DNA from: Paroedura picta
Lineage: Eukaryota > Chordata > Lepidosauria > Squamata > Gekkonidae
Direction of reading: 5' to 3'
Length of the DNA: 64,000 nucleotides
Assembly (NCBI RefSeq): GCF_049243985.1
Contig: NC_135371.1
Span: 4,923,501 to 4,987,500 of the forward strand
This document shows positions 21,401 to 31,800 of the stretch, one piece after another. The position numbers and the translations under genes were made by a program. Each line of letters begins with the position of its first letter. Position 1 is the first letter of the stretch. Under the pieces are notes generated by a model, which was not told where the DNA came from, did not search any database, and saw nothing but the letters and a program-made list of their open reading frames with translations.

Positions 21401-24392
21401 CTGCTATGAGTGCTCTCTATGTGGAGAAGGAACCATCTCCACTTGGGAAGGTGGGTGGCAGGAGAAAAGGACGTCTATTTCGGTGTGGAGCAAAGAATCA
21501 ATATATTATTTTCTGAATACGGTTCTAGAACTAGGTGGACTAGCTCCCCTCCCACCCCAGTTTTCAAAGGAAAGGCCTCATGGGGAGAGACTGTTGAGCA
21601 AATGGAGAAAAGTTCAGAAACACCGGCTTTTATGGCTTTCAAGGGGGCTAGTAGACAGTGGTCCTTTATCAGTGTCCATCCTGCCAAATCAGACTTCGCA
21701 GGAGTGTTGGGAGACCCAACTGTATTCATTAGTATGTTGCCCCAAAATCTTCTGCAAGCTCATTTGAAAGGCATGCAGATGTCCCCTGGGCCGCCTGTTT
21801 ATTGGCACACAGGTTACAGCTGAGTGATTCTGAGCCAGGTATAATGTCACTGGGTTGGTGTGAAGATATAGTGGGAGAAGCCCATTGATTTCAAATTGAA
21901 ACACTCAAGTGATGGTTTTCTCTTTGGCTTAGTTCTTGCTCTGTATTTCTATTAGAATATCGAGCCTTACACTAAAGCAGAAGTCTACTTAGGGAACAAT
22001 ACTTTGCTAGTACGTCTCCAATATCTCAGGCATTCAGGTAGTGATCAACCAGGACTTCTTTGGGGTGGGGTGAGATTAAGGATGAACCTGGAACACTATC
22101 CTCCAAAGCTCTTTATCTACCAATGAACTTCAAAACAGCTATATGTATGCTGGCATTTCTGATGTCCAGATGTTAGATTTTTGCTTCCTCAACAAATCTA
22201 GGAAATTGAGCTTTACCCCTCTTGTCCACACTGCTGCCAGGTTGGGTAAGGGTCCCAGCAAAGAAGTATGTTGATTGATCTCTGTGCCTTCCATGTGGTT
22301 GCCAAAATATGAAGGAGGCCTCCTTCCTCCCTTCAGTGCCCCTAGAACTGGACCCCCTACTCCTCTTTTTGAAACCTGGAGGTTCTTTTATGGGGAGGCT
22401 TCCACAGCTACTCTGCAAATTTGGTGTCTCTACCTCAAAGCCTCACCACCATTTGTTTTATACTTGGGGGTTCTATTGAGGAGAAACGCCCACAGCTATG
22501 GAGTAAGTATGATTTCTCTACTCCAAAACTCCTCCAGCCAAAATCCGGAAAAAGATGGAAAAGCCAACTTTTATGAGAGGTTCTGTAGTGAAAGGGAAAC
22601 TTTTATGAGATTCCTGTGGAAATAAAGAACCAAGAAGAAGAAGAAGAAGAAGAAGAAGAAGAAGAAGAAGAAGAAGAAGAAGAATTGGTTCTTATAAGCC
22701 GCTGTTCTCTACCCGAAGGAGTATCAAAGGGACTTACAGGGGACTTCCATTTCCTCTCCCCACAACAGACACACTGTGAAGGAAGTGAGGCTGATGGAAC
22801 CCTGATCACTGCTCGGTCAGAACAGCTCAATCAGGGCCGTGGTGAGCCCAAGGTCACCCAGCTGGCTGCACGTGGGGGAGGAGCGGGGAATCAAACTATT
22901 GGAAGCTGCAGCTCTTAACCGCTACATCAAGCTGGCTCTTCGTAGTTGTTTTAATAGATGAATGTTTTGACCCATCGTTTCATTTCAAAATCTAGATCCA
23001 TCAAGTCATAGACAGAAAGGGCAGGGAATGCCATAAATGTGTGCTATGTGGTTTTTTGTGTGTATAAAAAAGGTAAGGATATCCCCTGTGCAAGCACTGA
23101 GTCATGTCTGACCCTTGGGGTGACGCACTCTAGAGTTTTCATGGCAGACTCAACACGGGGTGGTTTGCCAGTGCCTTCCCCAGTCATTACCATTTTATCC
23201 TCCAGCAAGCTGGGTACTCATCTTACCGACCTCAGAAAGATGGAAGGCTGAGTCAACCTTGAGCTGGCTGCTGGGATTGAACTCCCAGCCTCATGGACAG
23301 ACAGCTTCAGACAGCATGCCACTCCCTTAGCGCTCTGCGCCACAAGAGGCTCTTTTTGTGTGTATACACATTAAAATTCCCACATTGCTGGAATTTGCTT
23401 GAATGACATACAAAGTAGCTCACATCGCTGTGGATATGAATGAGATAAAGCTGATACTGGAGTCCCTTTTTCTCTTTCCAGATGCTGCTCATTGCACCAA
23501 GTGCCCAGAAACTGAGTATCCAAACAAGAACCACACTCAGTGCATTCCCAAAGAGATCACTTTCCTTTCTTATGAGGAGAAACTGGGGATTGTCCTCATT
23601 GTTTTAGTCCTCATCTTCTGCATAGTCACACTTCTAATTCTAGGAATCTTCATTAAATACATGGACACGCCGATAGTCAAGGCCAACAACCGAGATCTCA
23701 CCTACACGCTTCTCATCTCACTCCTGCTTTCCTTCCTGTCCTCCCTCCTGTTCATTGGCCACCCAAGGAGGGTGACCTGCCTTCTCCGACAATCAGCCTT
23801 CTGCACCATCTTCTCCATTTCCGTCTCTTCTGTGTTGGCTAAAACAGTCATTGTGGTAGTGGCCGTCATGGCCACCCAGCCAAGGAACAGGATGAGGAAA
23901 TGGGTGGGGAAGAGTCTGGCAAAGTCTATTGTCCTTTCTTGTTCTACTGTTCAGATTGGCTTCTGTGCCCTCTGGCTGGGCATCTCTCCCCCTTTCCCAG
24001 AGTCAGACAAGCACTCCCACCATGGACAGATCATATTGCAATGCAATGAAGGGTCTGTGGCCATGTTTTATGGTGCCCTGGGCTACATGGGCTTCCTGGC
24101 TGCCATCTCCTTCTCAGTGGCCTTCCTGGCCAGGAAGCTTCCTGGGGCCTTCAACGAAGCCAAGCTGATCACCTTCAGCATGCTGGTCTTCTGCAGTGTT
24201 TGGGTGTCCTTTGTGCCCACCTACCTGAGCACCAAGGGGAAATACATGGTCGCCGTGCAGGTCTTCTCCATCTTGGCCTCCAGTGCTGGGCTGCTGGGCT
24301 GCATCTTCCTCCCCAAATGTTACATCATTGTAGTGAGGCCTGATCTGAATATCAAGGACCATCTCAGGATGAAGAGCCAAGATGGAATTTGA
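9468..24392 (+). CDS. Vomeronasal type 2 receptor, gene B (complete, six exons)
   Basis: Six coding exons join in frame to 2577 bp (858 residues), the usual V2R size. They are 9468-9673 (signal peptide, ATG at 9468, [20 protein letters not shown]), 10760-11054 and 18651-19460 (extracellular Venus-flytrap ligand domain), 20563-20790 (end of that domain), 21324-21450 (cysteine-rich domain) and 23482-24392 (end of the cysteine-rich domain and seven transmembrane helices). Every border is AG/GT and the phases agree with genes C and D. No stop or frameshift was found. It should act as a vomeronasal chemoreceptor coupled to Go. Intron 2 is 7.6 kb because it holds a 6.06-kb LTR retrotransposon on the opposite strand; the same intron in gene C is 2.8 kb. 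CR1 and SINE insertions sit in introns 3, 4 and 5. No gene symbol is given because V2R orthology cannot be settled from one window. Confidence 0.93.
10290..10620 (-). repeat. Two to three tandem SINE 3' bodies in gene B intron 1
   Basis: The block 'ggttcttatatgccgctttt...ccgaaggagtctcaaagc...ccccacaacagacaccctg' is repeated about every 125 bp with small changes. The tRNA head is missing or worn. The same cluster is at 29700-30015 in gene C intron 1, so it predates the duplication. Confidence 0.65.
11150..11345. repeat. LINE-like 3' tail in gene B intron 2
   Basis: It starts with an ATTT-rich end, then 'ataccaccgttctcagagac' and 'atggcgctttacaa', the same layout as the piece at 6196. The gene C copy is at about 30590-30770. 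Confidence 0.4.
11560..11866 (-). repeat. SINE bodies split by the LTR element
   Basis: Two copies of the SINE 3' body lie next to each other with the 'gaagaagaagaa' tail. The last one breaks off at 'ttcttatagg' where the LTR retrotransposon begins, and continues at 17926. Confidence 0.7.
11867..12360 (-). repeat. 3' LTR of the chromovirus (494 bp)
   Basis: It starts TGTCGGGAACCC and ends CCACGACA on the plus strand and looks identical to the other LTR. The purine-rich GGGGGGGCAGAA tract (minus strand) lies immediately inside it at 12361-12372. The pol open frame runs into this LTR. Confidence 0.95.
12030..16247 (-). CDS. pol: Retrotransposon pol (protease-RT-RNase H-integrase-chromodomain)
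   Basis: A single long open frame carries the polyprotein of a Ty3/Gypsy element. In order it shows the aspartic protease motif DSG (about 15710-15722), reverse transcriptase YLDD (about 14741-14757), RNase H (VDASDAA), integrase zinc-binding H/H/C/C region, the DDE core (SDRGSQF and [13 protein letters not shown] parts) and a C-terminal chromodomain ([15 protein letters not shown], about 12430-12560). The frame overlaps the gag frame by about 390 bp, so pol is presumably made by the frameshift or read-through known in this family rather than from its own start. The tail extends about 330 bp into the 3' LTR. It looks whole. It is an element gene, not a host gene. Confidence 0.93.
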   Translation of the reverse strand: MGRDQGDGRRSVYTGGVVFCGRQAGSQPGLGRRTPPGGQRRVSRGAETGPRQLSPQTTPEPRAGKETPGRSVPEMRGVRTFRSSVPTARGGGPRALPGGRCDTPPAGTPGGGPPQRTGKRPGDGKRPGPAVDGAGQQVPRCEGKPLQHEARPPNVVILELRNPENGLSWVGEALLDSGCDHSMVHPQIARALGLPKRIRKVPLVFVQMDGSPIQGGPFGEEVGPIAIHIGDHQELRWLIQVPVAGYRAVLGLDWLKEHNPVVDWRAGTLKFDLTVGARHRVPHENSSHKGTAARPRGAAAAQQEKPEPEVPPEYRDLAAVFSEREADDLPPHRRTDCAINIPEGAVLPKGRIYKMSEGELKDLREFLDKNLARGFIRPASSPMGAPVLFVRKKDGSRRLCQDYRGLNAIAAGNAYPLPLIPDLLARLGKGTLFTKLDLREAYYRVRIREGDEWKTAFNCQLGQFEFKVMPFGLSGAPGVFMSLINEVLQDLLFQGVVVYLDDVLIYSQDPQEHVTLVREVLKRLLANHLYVKLAKCEFHRPSLDYLGYRISAQGIAMDPEKVQAVLAWERPRTRKQLQSFLGFANFFRGFIPRYSSVVAPLTDLLGTKGRGPRATRPSAALGWNEKSEAAFLALKQAFASEPTLLHVDPTQPMVVQVDASDAAAGAVLLQRDKAGQLRPAAYLSRKFAETERNWSTWEKEAFAIKFALTEWRHWLEETEEPFEVWTDHKNLEALRQPRSLNAKQMRWAEFFSRYNFKLGHIPGKENFLADALSRLPHYGEGYAPCTRSVFGEEQLGRGVVTRRRAREEWEPDPATAPLRDRLVAAYGADEELAELRDSLILDSGLWRRGEAVYVPEGLRREALSLCHDAKTAGHFGFVKSWKLARRRFWWPSLRRDTKAYVSGCPVCLTCKPGVGKPKGLLHPLEVPTRPWSVISMDFITDLPPSKGKTVIWVVVDLFSKQAHFIPCASVPSASQLARMFLDHVFRLHGLPDKVISDRGSQFVSRFWQAFLRLLDIEQGLSSAYHPQTDGQTERVNQVLEQYLRCFGSYHQDTWVPLLPLAEFAYNNADHSSTEMSPFAVVYGTDLRHFPELGEVPARESADLREWGKRAGSCWKSLQEQLHKVKAAQKEDADRKRRPAEEIRPGDRVYLSTRNLRLNLPSKKLGPRFLGPFEVLAPINEVSVKLKLPKNLRHIHPVFHVSLLKKTPDGDVWHPVFSPPAPEVLPGGEHHEVADILDSRLHRGKLQYLVEWKDFALGDREWVWAADVLAPRLTERFHKRYPGRPGGLENGPLGGQNVVVRSLVAWERDRTPPSEAPAITEVGHGDHRQAGSWAPHPIVEVAMAAKEPQCPPPPFDKGPEMALCSRKMGHQEPRKTSHMCMSHDCISMFPPQVLGGAIQPKEVGFV
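15854..17362 (-). CDS. gag: Retrotransposon gag with CCHC zinc knuckle
   Basis: An ATG at 17362-17360 opens a 502-codon frame. The middle ([15 protein letters not shown] to about 130 residues on) is the gag capsid-like region of Gypsy elements. The C-terminal part has one CCHC knuckle ([14 protein letters not shown]) for RNA binding. Proline-, glycine- and arginine-rich linkers surround it. It overlaps the pol frame. It looks whole. Confidence 0.88.
   Translation of the reverse strand: MAFSSNGAVSTPTNPGNMSLMSPGDFLRKSGGQEQLSGTPRPSAAAAKGRRRAMGFPSTAGSAPRSGGLAPTWDTQLRQALRPVGPEESLEDLRRAMADLARRLQAAEAREQARAGPGGTGNTTAEGIASSEDVSSDEDEPGTGERAPDPDPEQFSVPSRRDGQRRGEIAEDLGGAGEPMGRREPDQRRSDVQGRERHGVVGQVGSRWSGAGRDGGRRESRIRRGSDYSPKRSPPELKARFDGTPDDLPQFLLHALTHARRYGDRYEDSEDLVWGVASCLQGKAGQWYLGLAERGDPATRDLQDFVVALRRRFQDPQAEDKAKSRIKGLRQGTRGVMDYIDIIRREAGKVFSWNEETQIEYFREGLNPKLREWAVIKGTEEDLSTLEGWCFVVAKLEASLGWAAAPPREAKGGSAEAPRPGPDNSRPKRPPNPERERRRREGLCLKCGGSGHFAAACQRQGGEDRGLSQGGGATRPQQARRAEDLRNEPGSAQATGNGQDLL
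17406..17431 (-). other. Primer-binding region, complementary to the element's own RNA start
   Basis: Just inside the 5' LTR the minus strand reads GTAAGAGCTTCCCACCGAAC and onward. The same sequence, with one C fewer, stands on the plus strand within the LTR at 17557-17580, right where transcription should begin (TATAAAA on the minus strand at 17599-17593). So the 5' end of the RNA can pair with this site. No match to a tRNA 3' end (starting TGG) was seen. This is the self-priming layout of Tf1 and sushi elements. Confidence 0.7.
17432..17925 (-). repeat. 5' LTR of the chromovirus (494 bp)
   Basis: It matches 11867-12360 with no difference seen. It holds a TATAAAA box on the minus strand at 17599-17593 and, at the expected RNA start, a perfect 11-bp-stem hairpin (gagcttccacc ... 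ggtggaagctc). Confidence 0.95.
17926..18160 (-). repeat. SINE, right part, continuing after the LTR element
   Basis: It resumes with 'ttaggtcgctttttt' and runs through 'ggagtctccgaggggcttac', 'ccccacaacagacacccagt' and 'aaggtcaaccagctgg' to a worn tRNA-like head near 18,150. The uninterrupted version is at about 31,620-31,850. Confidence 0.7.
19495..19635 (-). repeat. CR1 LINE 3' end in gene B intron 3
   Basis: Starts with the tail (aatcatagaatcata) and 'gttggaaggggccatacagg', then 'gtccaaccccctgctcaacg'. Gene C intron 3 reads straight through ('aatactaatcaacag'), so the insertion came after duplication. Confidence 0.9.
20907..21180 (+). repeat. CR1 LINE 3' end in gene B intron 4
   Basis: It runs from 'gagaggacacgcagtaatgg' to the tail 'ctctatgattctatta' and includes the end of the CR1 reading frame ('cagcagtggaataggctgcc'). 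Gene A has the empty site 'ttttaaacaatagttatcag' at the same place. Confidence 0.9.
22628..22943 (-). repeat. tRNA-derived SINE with long (GAA)n tail
   Basis: On the minus strand it has a tRNA-like head, 'ctgggtgaccttgggctcac', 'tgtctgttgtggggagagg', 'cttcgggtagagaacagcgg' and a tail of about 18 TTC/GAA triplets (plus 22628-22683). It lies in gene B intron 5; gene A has a shortened version. Confidence 0.85.
23067..23352 (-). repeat. Sauria-type SINE
   Basis: On the minus strand a tRNA-like head (gagcctcttgtggcgcagag) with B box 'gagttcaatcccagc' is followed by a body ending 'gggtcagacatgactcagtg' and a short 'cctta/cctttt' tail. It is flanked by the direct repeat 'tttttgtgtgtata'. The end resembles BovB/RTE LINE tails. 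Gene A lacks it. Confidence 0.85.
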
Positions 24393-27300
24393 CTCTCAGT
24401 AGTTTGTTAATCATTGTTGTCATTCTAATGCCTGTGTTGCCTCTGCACTCACCTCAAATTTGAACAATCTGATATGCTATTCAGGGAAACGTCTTTAACA
24501 TACGTAATGTAATGTATATACCTTGCTGTCCTGTTCCCTAAACTTAACCTTTTCCTATCTTATTTCCCCCTGCCACATGTGCAGTGTGATTGCTTAGTGT
24601 TTTCCTTGTGTCTTATTGCGTAAATAAAGGCACATCCTTATTTTAAAAGGTATTTGCTGTCGGCCTTGGATTCCTGAAGGTCTTAATCAACTTGTAAACT
24701 GTGCGAAAACAGATCCATGCTAGTTGATCCCACTTTTGATCAGAGCTTTTGGGATCCCCATCGGTGGTGGTGTGGGAGATGGAAACAGGTGCCTTAGGTC
24801 AAGAAAAACCTTGAAAAAGCCTTGCAAGTCTTTTTTTCTTCTTCTGGGTGAAGGTTGGAAATGTGACTGCAATCTGTCAGTGTATTAGAACTCAGCTTCA
24901 AACTCTTTTCTGTCTGAAGTTAGGGGTCTGGGGATGAGCCATTAATCCCCAAGCTCAGGTTCATTCAGTGCTTTCATGTACTAATGGACCCAGTTGGAAT
25001 AAGATAATGTTTTTCCATCTCACACTTTGCTGGAGTGTAACACTTAAGGGACAAAGAAGATGACACCTAGATGGCTAGAAGTCCTCTGTTCCTATTCCGG
25101 CAGGAAGGCCTGCATGCCCAACGGAGGGGGATTCCCAAGCGGAGATTATATATTCTCTGGGCATGCAGAAGAAACTCTGTTCTCTTCCATCTTGGACACT
25201 TTCTTAGATGGGCCCAATTCGCGCACTACACATGATCCTTTCCAGTGAACGCCTGAGAGAATGAACCTGGGGCCTTGTGTTTACAAAGCTCTAACCCAGA
25301 GCCATGCCGCCTCAATAAAAAGAAAGAAAAAAGGAAAAGAAGATTCAGCTCACAACCTTGCAACGAGGATCTGATGTCCGAGGGTGGTTGCCTTCCCAGA
25401 CTAGGGTCTGATCCAGGGATCTTTATCCTGCAATGCAACTGCTCTATTGGGCCCAATTTGACCCTGGCCCAATTTGACCATGCCGGTGCAGCAGCCATGA
25501 CAACAGAGACTTGTTCTGCCTTTCCCCCAGACTCACAGGTATTGGAGGCATTTTGTAATGGCTCACTATGGATTATTATTATTATTTATTGATTTGATTT
25601 GTATGACCGCCGCTCTCAGAAACCGGTGCGCGGCGCTTCACAATAAATCACTAGAAATCAATACATTAAAACCATTAAAATACCCTATTAAAGCCCCATA
25701 AACAATGACTCGGTCATAATGATGGCGATTAATTACTATTCCCATACAGGCCCCCTAGATGAGCAGCAGGGAGCAGATGGATAATGGGGCATGGGTGGAA
25801 CAATCTGGGGAACCAGGTCAGTCTAATACTGGCCTCTCCCACCGGGGAGAGGTTCCCGATCTTAGCCCCCGGGCCACCACGTGGCCTCAGACAAATGCCT
25901 GATGGATGACCTCTTTCCCCATCCATTATCTGTCACAACCTCCTAGCTTCAGTGCCTGGAAGATTTATGATGGATTCACACCAAGCCCCTCTCTGCATCA
26001 GCTCCTCTCTTTTCTAGAGCTGTGTTTTATACCCCATTTTTCACACCCCGAAGGAGTCTTAAAGCAAATTCCAACCGCCTTCCCTTCCACTCCCCCCAAC
26101 AGACACCTTGTGAGGAAGGTGGAACCGAGAGAGAGAAACTGCTCTGTGAGAACAGCTCCAAGAGATCTGTGATTTGCCCAAGGTCACCCAACTGGCTGCA
26201 TGTAGAGGGGGAGGAGTGGGGAATCAAACCTGGCTCCTCAGATCAGAAGCCATGACCCTATATTGGATGTGCTCCAAAGAAAAATTTGGTATTTTTGGGA
26301 TTGAGTCGAAGTCAATTTGGGTCTACCCATATAGGGGCTTGGATTCAGGCAACATGGCTATATTGAAATAGATTTGACTCCATTATAACCTATTGGGCCG
26401 TTCAGTTTAAGAGGAACCATTGCCTGTATATTCAGGGGTCGGGGTTGGAGTTTGAGGTAAAGGCACCAGATTTGCAACATGACTGCTGGAGTTGCTCCTC
26501 AAAAGAACCCCCCATTTCAAAAAGGTTGAACCAGGGGTCCGATGCTATGGGCACCTGAAGAGGGTGTCCCCATCCCACCTGCATTGTTTTGTACGGTGGG
26601 AGAAAAGGGCTGGCCAATAAAAGCCCAGAGGATTCCTATAGCCTCTTTTCAAGGCCAGCTCAGGAGGAGGAGCAGTGGAGCAGTGCCCAGCAGAATCAGT
26701 ACTCTGTAGCTGGGCCAACAGAATCAAGTTCTCATCAGAATAGATCCGGGGGGGGGTGAGGGGCATTACTGCAGGCATGGCAGAACCAGTGCTACGTACG
26801 AGAGCCCAGCAGGAGAAGCCAGTGCCACCCTAACATTGCCCAGGATACAACTCCGAGCCATCCTGCTAGTGTTCACCCAACAGCAGAAATGAGCACCACC
26901 AGGCCATAACGCAACCTCTCATTTGCCTGGTCACGGGTACAGCCATGCTGATTGTCTATCTGTCTGTCTGTCTGTCTCTGTCTGTCCGTCTGTTGCTCAT
27001 CCCACAAGGGGCTCAGCATTAATACAGAAGAATAAATCTTAATACAATTATTAAAGCTAATCTCAAAAAGATGCACTTGGTAGTATATAGCTAGATGACT
27101 TGAGGAGAAGAGGTATAGGCCAACAATGGAAGGGGCCTACAATTAATCATGAGATCAGAAGAACTGTATAAATCCCACAGGGCCCAGATCTCAGCTGGCA
27201 GAGAGTGCCACCAGGTTGGGGCCATGACTGAAAAGGGCCAGGCCCTATCTGACAAAAGGCACACTGGTTATGGACCAGGGACCACCAGAAAATTCACTGT

Positions 27301-27479
27301 TTGAAAGCATTAACAGGGATATATTTGGGAAGGCAGTCTCACAGATCCATTGAGTCCAGTCTATTAAGGGTGCTGAAGGTCAAGGTCCAGATGCTGAGCT
27401 TGATCAAGTGCTCCACTGGAAGCCACTGCAGCCGAAGAAGCATTGCGGTATGTGTACTCAATACGGGGTCTTAGACTGA
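24393..27479. other. Intergenic DNA between genes B and C, copy of 5023-8095
   Basis: It repeats the order of the first unit: V2R 3' flank with AATAAA at 24623-24628, LINE-like tail (25560-25930), SINE (26022-26260), CTGT microsatellite (26955-26990) and L2-like relic (27000-27476). No gene is seen. Confidence 0.7.
24623..24628 (+). other. Polyadenylation signal of V2R gene B
   Basis: AATAAA lies 230 bp after the TGA, in the same context as in genes A and C. Confidence 0.7.
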
Positions 27480-28361
27480 GGTCCATTCCACACAGGTTTA
27501 ATGTAGCAGAAGTGTGGCAAATTGTAATCGCTACTAATTTGCAGTTATGCACGACGTCGCACACAATCTGCCACAATCCTGAAAACGTTCAGCTAAAAGC
27601 GCTTTGTTGTAGCGCTTAAAGGGAAATCCTAAAAAGTGGATTCACCCTCCGAAAAGCGCTACACTCTTGCAAGCAATCTGCAACAGTTCCGAAAAAGACC
27701 TGTGTGTTCATTTGTTGCGGTTTCAGCAAAGTCCCTCCCTCTAGCTCTCTCCTCTGATCTTCCGGCGAAGCGATCACCATTTTTTTTTCTCGGAGCGAGC
27801 GGAGAGCAACGAACCGGCGAGCCTTCATTCACCCAGCGAGGCTTCTCCGGCTGCAGTCCCTCCACAGAGCTGCTTTAAGTCACCAAGCACAACATAGCCC
27901 CGTTTGCAAGTTCCCTTTATTTTCGGCCGAAAATCATACCCGTGCACGGGGGGGGGGGGATTTTTGTTTCACTCAGGGGAGCATGGCAACAATGAATCGC
28001 CAGCTCATACACCACCTGCCAGCTAGATGGGTCTTTCCATTGCAACGAATCAACGCAGATTCGTTGCAACGTGTTTTTTTTTTCAAACCTCTCATAAAGG
28101 GAAGGGGGCTTTTCGGGAGCATGATAACGGTCGCCCATTGGCTGTTTGTTTGAGTGACGGCCAGGGGCGGGACAAAGCACAGAAAAAATTGCTTCCTGGA
28201 TAGCGATTTTTGGCGAGACCGGAAAACTGTGGGAAACGATTGCAACGCTACTGAATTCAACTACAAAGGCAGGTATCCATAACGCCGAATTCCACTATTT
28301 TTAATTCCGGAATTGCTTAGTGTAAACCATTGGCCACATTGATTCTTGTGCGGAATGGGCC
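27480..28361. mobile_element. Non-autonomous DNA transposon, duplicate of the copy at 8096
   Basis: It has the same ends and the same TGA on both flanks (27477-27479 and 28362-28364) as the first copy, in the same position between genes. It was therefore copied by the gene duplication, not by a new insertion. Confidence 0.75.
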
Positions 28362-28880
28362 TGAAAGTTGCTTCCCCCTAAAAGTTAGGCCAAGTTCACA
28401 TGCCCTTTCCATGACCCAGGCCACGTGAAGTTGTGTTGCTGAGTTCTCGCAAACATGTTTTCTCCATCTCTGCACCTGCGTTCAGACCCAAAGAAAGAGC
28501 CTGCGGCGATGCAGATGCTTTCCTTTATAATTATCAAAATCCTGGTGATTTTTTTCTGGATCTCAACCAAGCTCCAGGGAATTAGGGAAAAGTTCTTGCT
28601 GAAACCATGAGAACGATGAGCAAGATGACGCAATGTCTTGCAACAGGACCAGAAAGTCTGATGCATAAAAGCATTTTGTTCCACTGAGTTCAGGGGACAA
28701 GATGTCTGGGGGGTGCTGTGTTGGTGGAAAGCTTTCAATCCTTCCCTTTCTGTCTGATCAAGCCAGGGCTGGACTGCTCAAGTGACTACAGCCCTGGTTT
28801 TGCCAGGGGATCCTGCACCTCTCTCTGTCGGTCTCTGAATTCCGTCTCCTGGGAAGGGAAAAGGTGCACACAGGCAGAGA

Positions 28881-31800
28881 ATGGTCTTGCTCCTGCTCCT
28901 GCTGCTTCTACTTTCAGCCTGCAGAATGGGGAGTGCCGAATGCCCATTCGCTTTGCCAATGGATGAAATTCTACCCTTTAATATCCTCCGGAATGGGGAC
29001 CACATCATTGCTGGGCTTGTCACTTACATAGTTACTGATGAGATATCACATGCCTTCAGGGAGTCTCCTTTCTTTAAAAGGAGGCGGTAAGTCAGACCTT
29101 GGTGCGTCTTTTCATTGTTTGTGATGGAACAGAATTCCGGGCCCAAATGTCCGTGTGCCGCTTTGCCTCCATCTCCTCCATCTATTAAGGGAGCAGGTAT
29201 TGCTACGTGTTTTCCACTGCCAGGAAGCTGGGAGTGAAGCGTCTCACCACGGCCATGATCTGCTGGATTATGGTTTTGTGAGTTGTGTGGGTTTTGTGGC
29301 TGCCTTGGAGCCTTACTTTAATAATAACTCATCCTCAAGCATCTGACAAAGTCCTCTCAAACCGGAGAAGAAAGACATGGATTTGGTGAGCTCCTCACCT
29401 AACTACCATAGGTCTACCACAGGTCTTCTTGCAGGGTGATTTGTAAGCATTGTTCGTCCAAGGGAAACAGATGACCCAATTAATGTCCTTACACAAGGAG
29501 TGGTGGGTGGATTGAAGCCCCATCCTAGGTAGGCACTGTGGACTGTACTTGTTGGAATCAGAGGGACTTGCATTTGAAGAGGATGAGATGTGTAATAAGT
29601 CTGTGAGAGAACCTCTTTCTGGTAAAATTTCAATCCCCCTTTCTCTGGCTAGGCAGCCCTTAGAAGCACGTGAGGGATGTGAGGCTGGAGAACCCCAATA
29701 TTACTGAAGAAGACCTGGTTCTTACATGCTGCTTTTCTCTACCCAAAGGAGTCTCAAAGCAGCATACAGTCACCTTCCCTTTCTCCTCCCAACAACAGAC
29801 ACCCTGCGAGGGAGGTGAGGCTGAGAGATCGTTGGTATTACTGAAGAAGAGTTGATTCTTATATGCCGCTTTTCTCTACACGAAGGAGTCTCAAAGCGGC
29901 TTACATGCCCCTTCCCTTTACTCTTCCCACAACAGACACCCTGTGGGGTGGGTGAGGCTGAGAGAGCCCTATTACTACTCAGTCAGAACAGCTTTGTCAG
30001 TGCTGTGACGAGCCCAAGTTCACACCACCACAATTGCTTCTGCCTTGTATTCAGCTGTATTGTTTGGACGGCTTCAGGATGTAACATATTCAGATAGCTG
30101 TTCCACATGTGAGAAGGACTGTATTGAAACCCTGTCTACACTATCCCTTGATGTATATACGTATATATTTCCTAGGACGTCTCAAATGCTGAAGTGGAAC
30201 CTCCTTGCCTTCTCATTGGCCGTTCAAGAGATCAACCAGAATCCCAGGCTCTTACCTAATAATACCACTCTGGGCTACACCGTCTATGAGAACACTTTCA
30301 ATCCCAGGGTGACATATGATGCTTTGATGGACCTCATATCCTCTGGCCAGGAGACCATTCCAAACTACAAATGTGGCAGACAGAATCATCTCTTGGCTGT
30401 TCTTGAAGGGTCTCAGTCTGACATCTCCATTGATGTTTCATTGTTCTTGAGCACCTACAAAGTCCCTCAGGTATGAACCAGGGATGGGGCTAATATCTCT
30501 GAAGACACATGGATGGACTTTGAAAGGTTTCTGGTACAGATCAAAATAACTTTTACATGTTTACTTATGTACTTATTCATTTATTTTCTTAGATTTGTAT
30601 ACCACCGTTCTCAGAGACTCATGGCGCTTTACAATAAAATGGAAAAAACATAGAACCCTTAAAATCCGCAGCACATTAAGACCTGTTAAAATATGCCTAT
30701 TGGTTGTAGTTAACACCCCATCTCCTCCCCCCTCCCCTGTCCAGCTAGCAGTCTGGAGTTCTTTCCTTATGAGCTAGAAGTGCCCTGTGGGGGCATAGGG
30801 AGACAAGCAGTCCTGCAAATCTGCAGGGCCCAAGCTATGGAGAGTGGAGAAGGGTTTGAGAGAGGATTTAGTTCCTCTGGTGATTCATTTGCATCTCTCT
30901 ATATATTAGTTTGACAAGACTTTGCAACACTCTTTGTTGACTTGGGGAGGAGCAGGTACACAGCAAAGAAGAAGAATAAGAGTTGGTTTCTATATGCCGC
31001 TATTCTCAACTTGAAGGCTTAAAGTGGCTTACATTCACCTTCCCTCTCCTCTCCCCACAACAGACCCCCTGTGAGGTGGGTGAGGCTGACAGACCCCTGA
31101 TATTACTGAAGAAGAAGAAGAAGAAGAAGAATTGGTTCTTATATGCCGCTTTTCCCTACCCGAAGGAGGCTCAAAGTGGCTTACAGTCGCCTTCCCTTTC
31201 CTCTCCCCACAACAGACACCCTGTGAGGTGGGTGAGGCTGAGAGAGCCCTGAGATTACTGCTCGGTCAGAACAGTTTTATCAGTGCCGTGGCGAGCCCAA
31301 GGTCACCCAGCTGGCTGCCTGTGGGGGAGCGCAGAATCGAACCCGGCATGCCAGATTAGAAGTCCGCACTCCTAACCACTACACCAAACTGGAAGAAGAA
31401 GAAGAAGAAGAAGCAGAATTGGTTCTTATATGCTGCTTTTCTCTACCCGAAGGCTTCTGAAAGCGGCTTACATTCACCTTCCCTATCCTCTCCCCACAAC
31501 AGACCCTCTGTGAGGGAGGTGAGGCTGACAGACCCAATATTACCGAAGAAGTTGGTTCTTATAGGTCGCTTGGTTGGTTCTTATAGGTCGCTTTTTGGTT
31601 CTTTGGTTCTTATAGGTTCTTATAGGTCGCTTTTTTCTTCCTGAAGGAGTCTCCGAGGGGCTTACAGTCGCCTTCCCTTTCCTCTCCCCACAACAGATAC
31701 CCAGTGAGGGAGGTGAGGCTGAGAGAGTCCTGATATTACTGCTCTGTTAGAACAGCTTTATCAGGCGAAGCCAAGGTCACCCAGCTGGTTGGGGAGCATG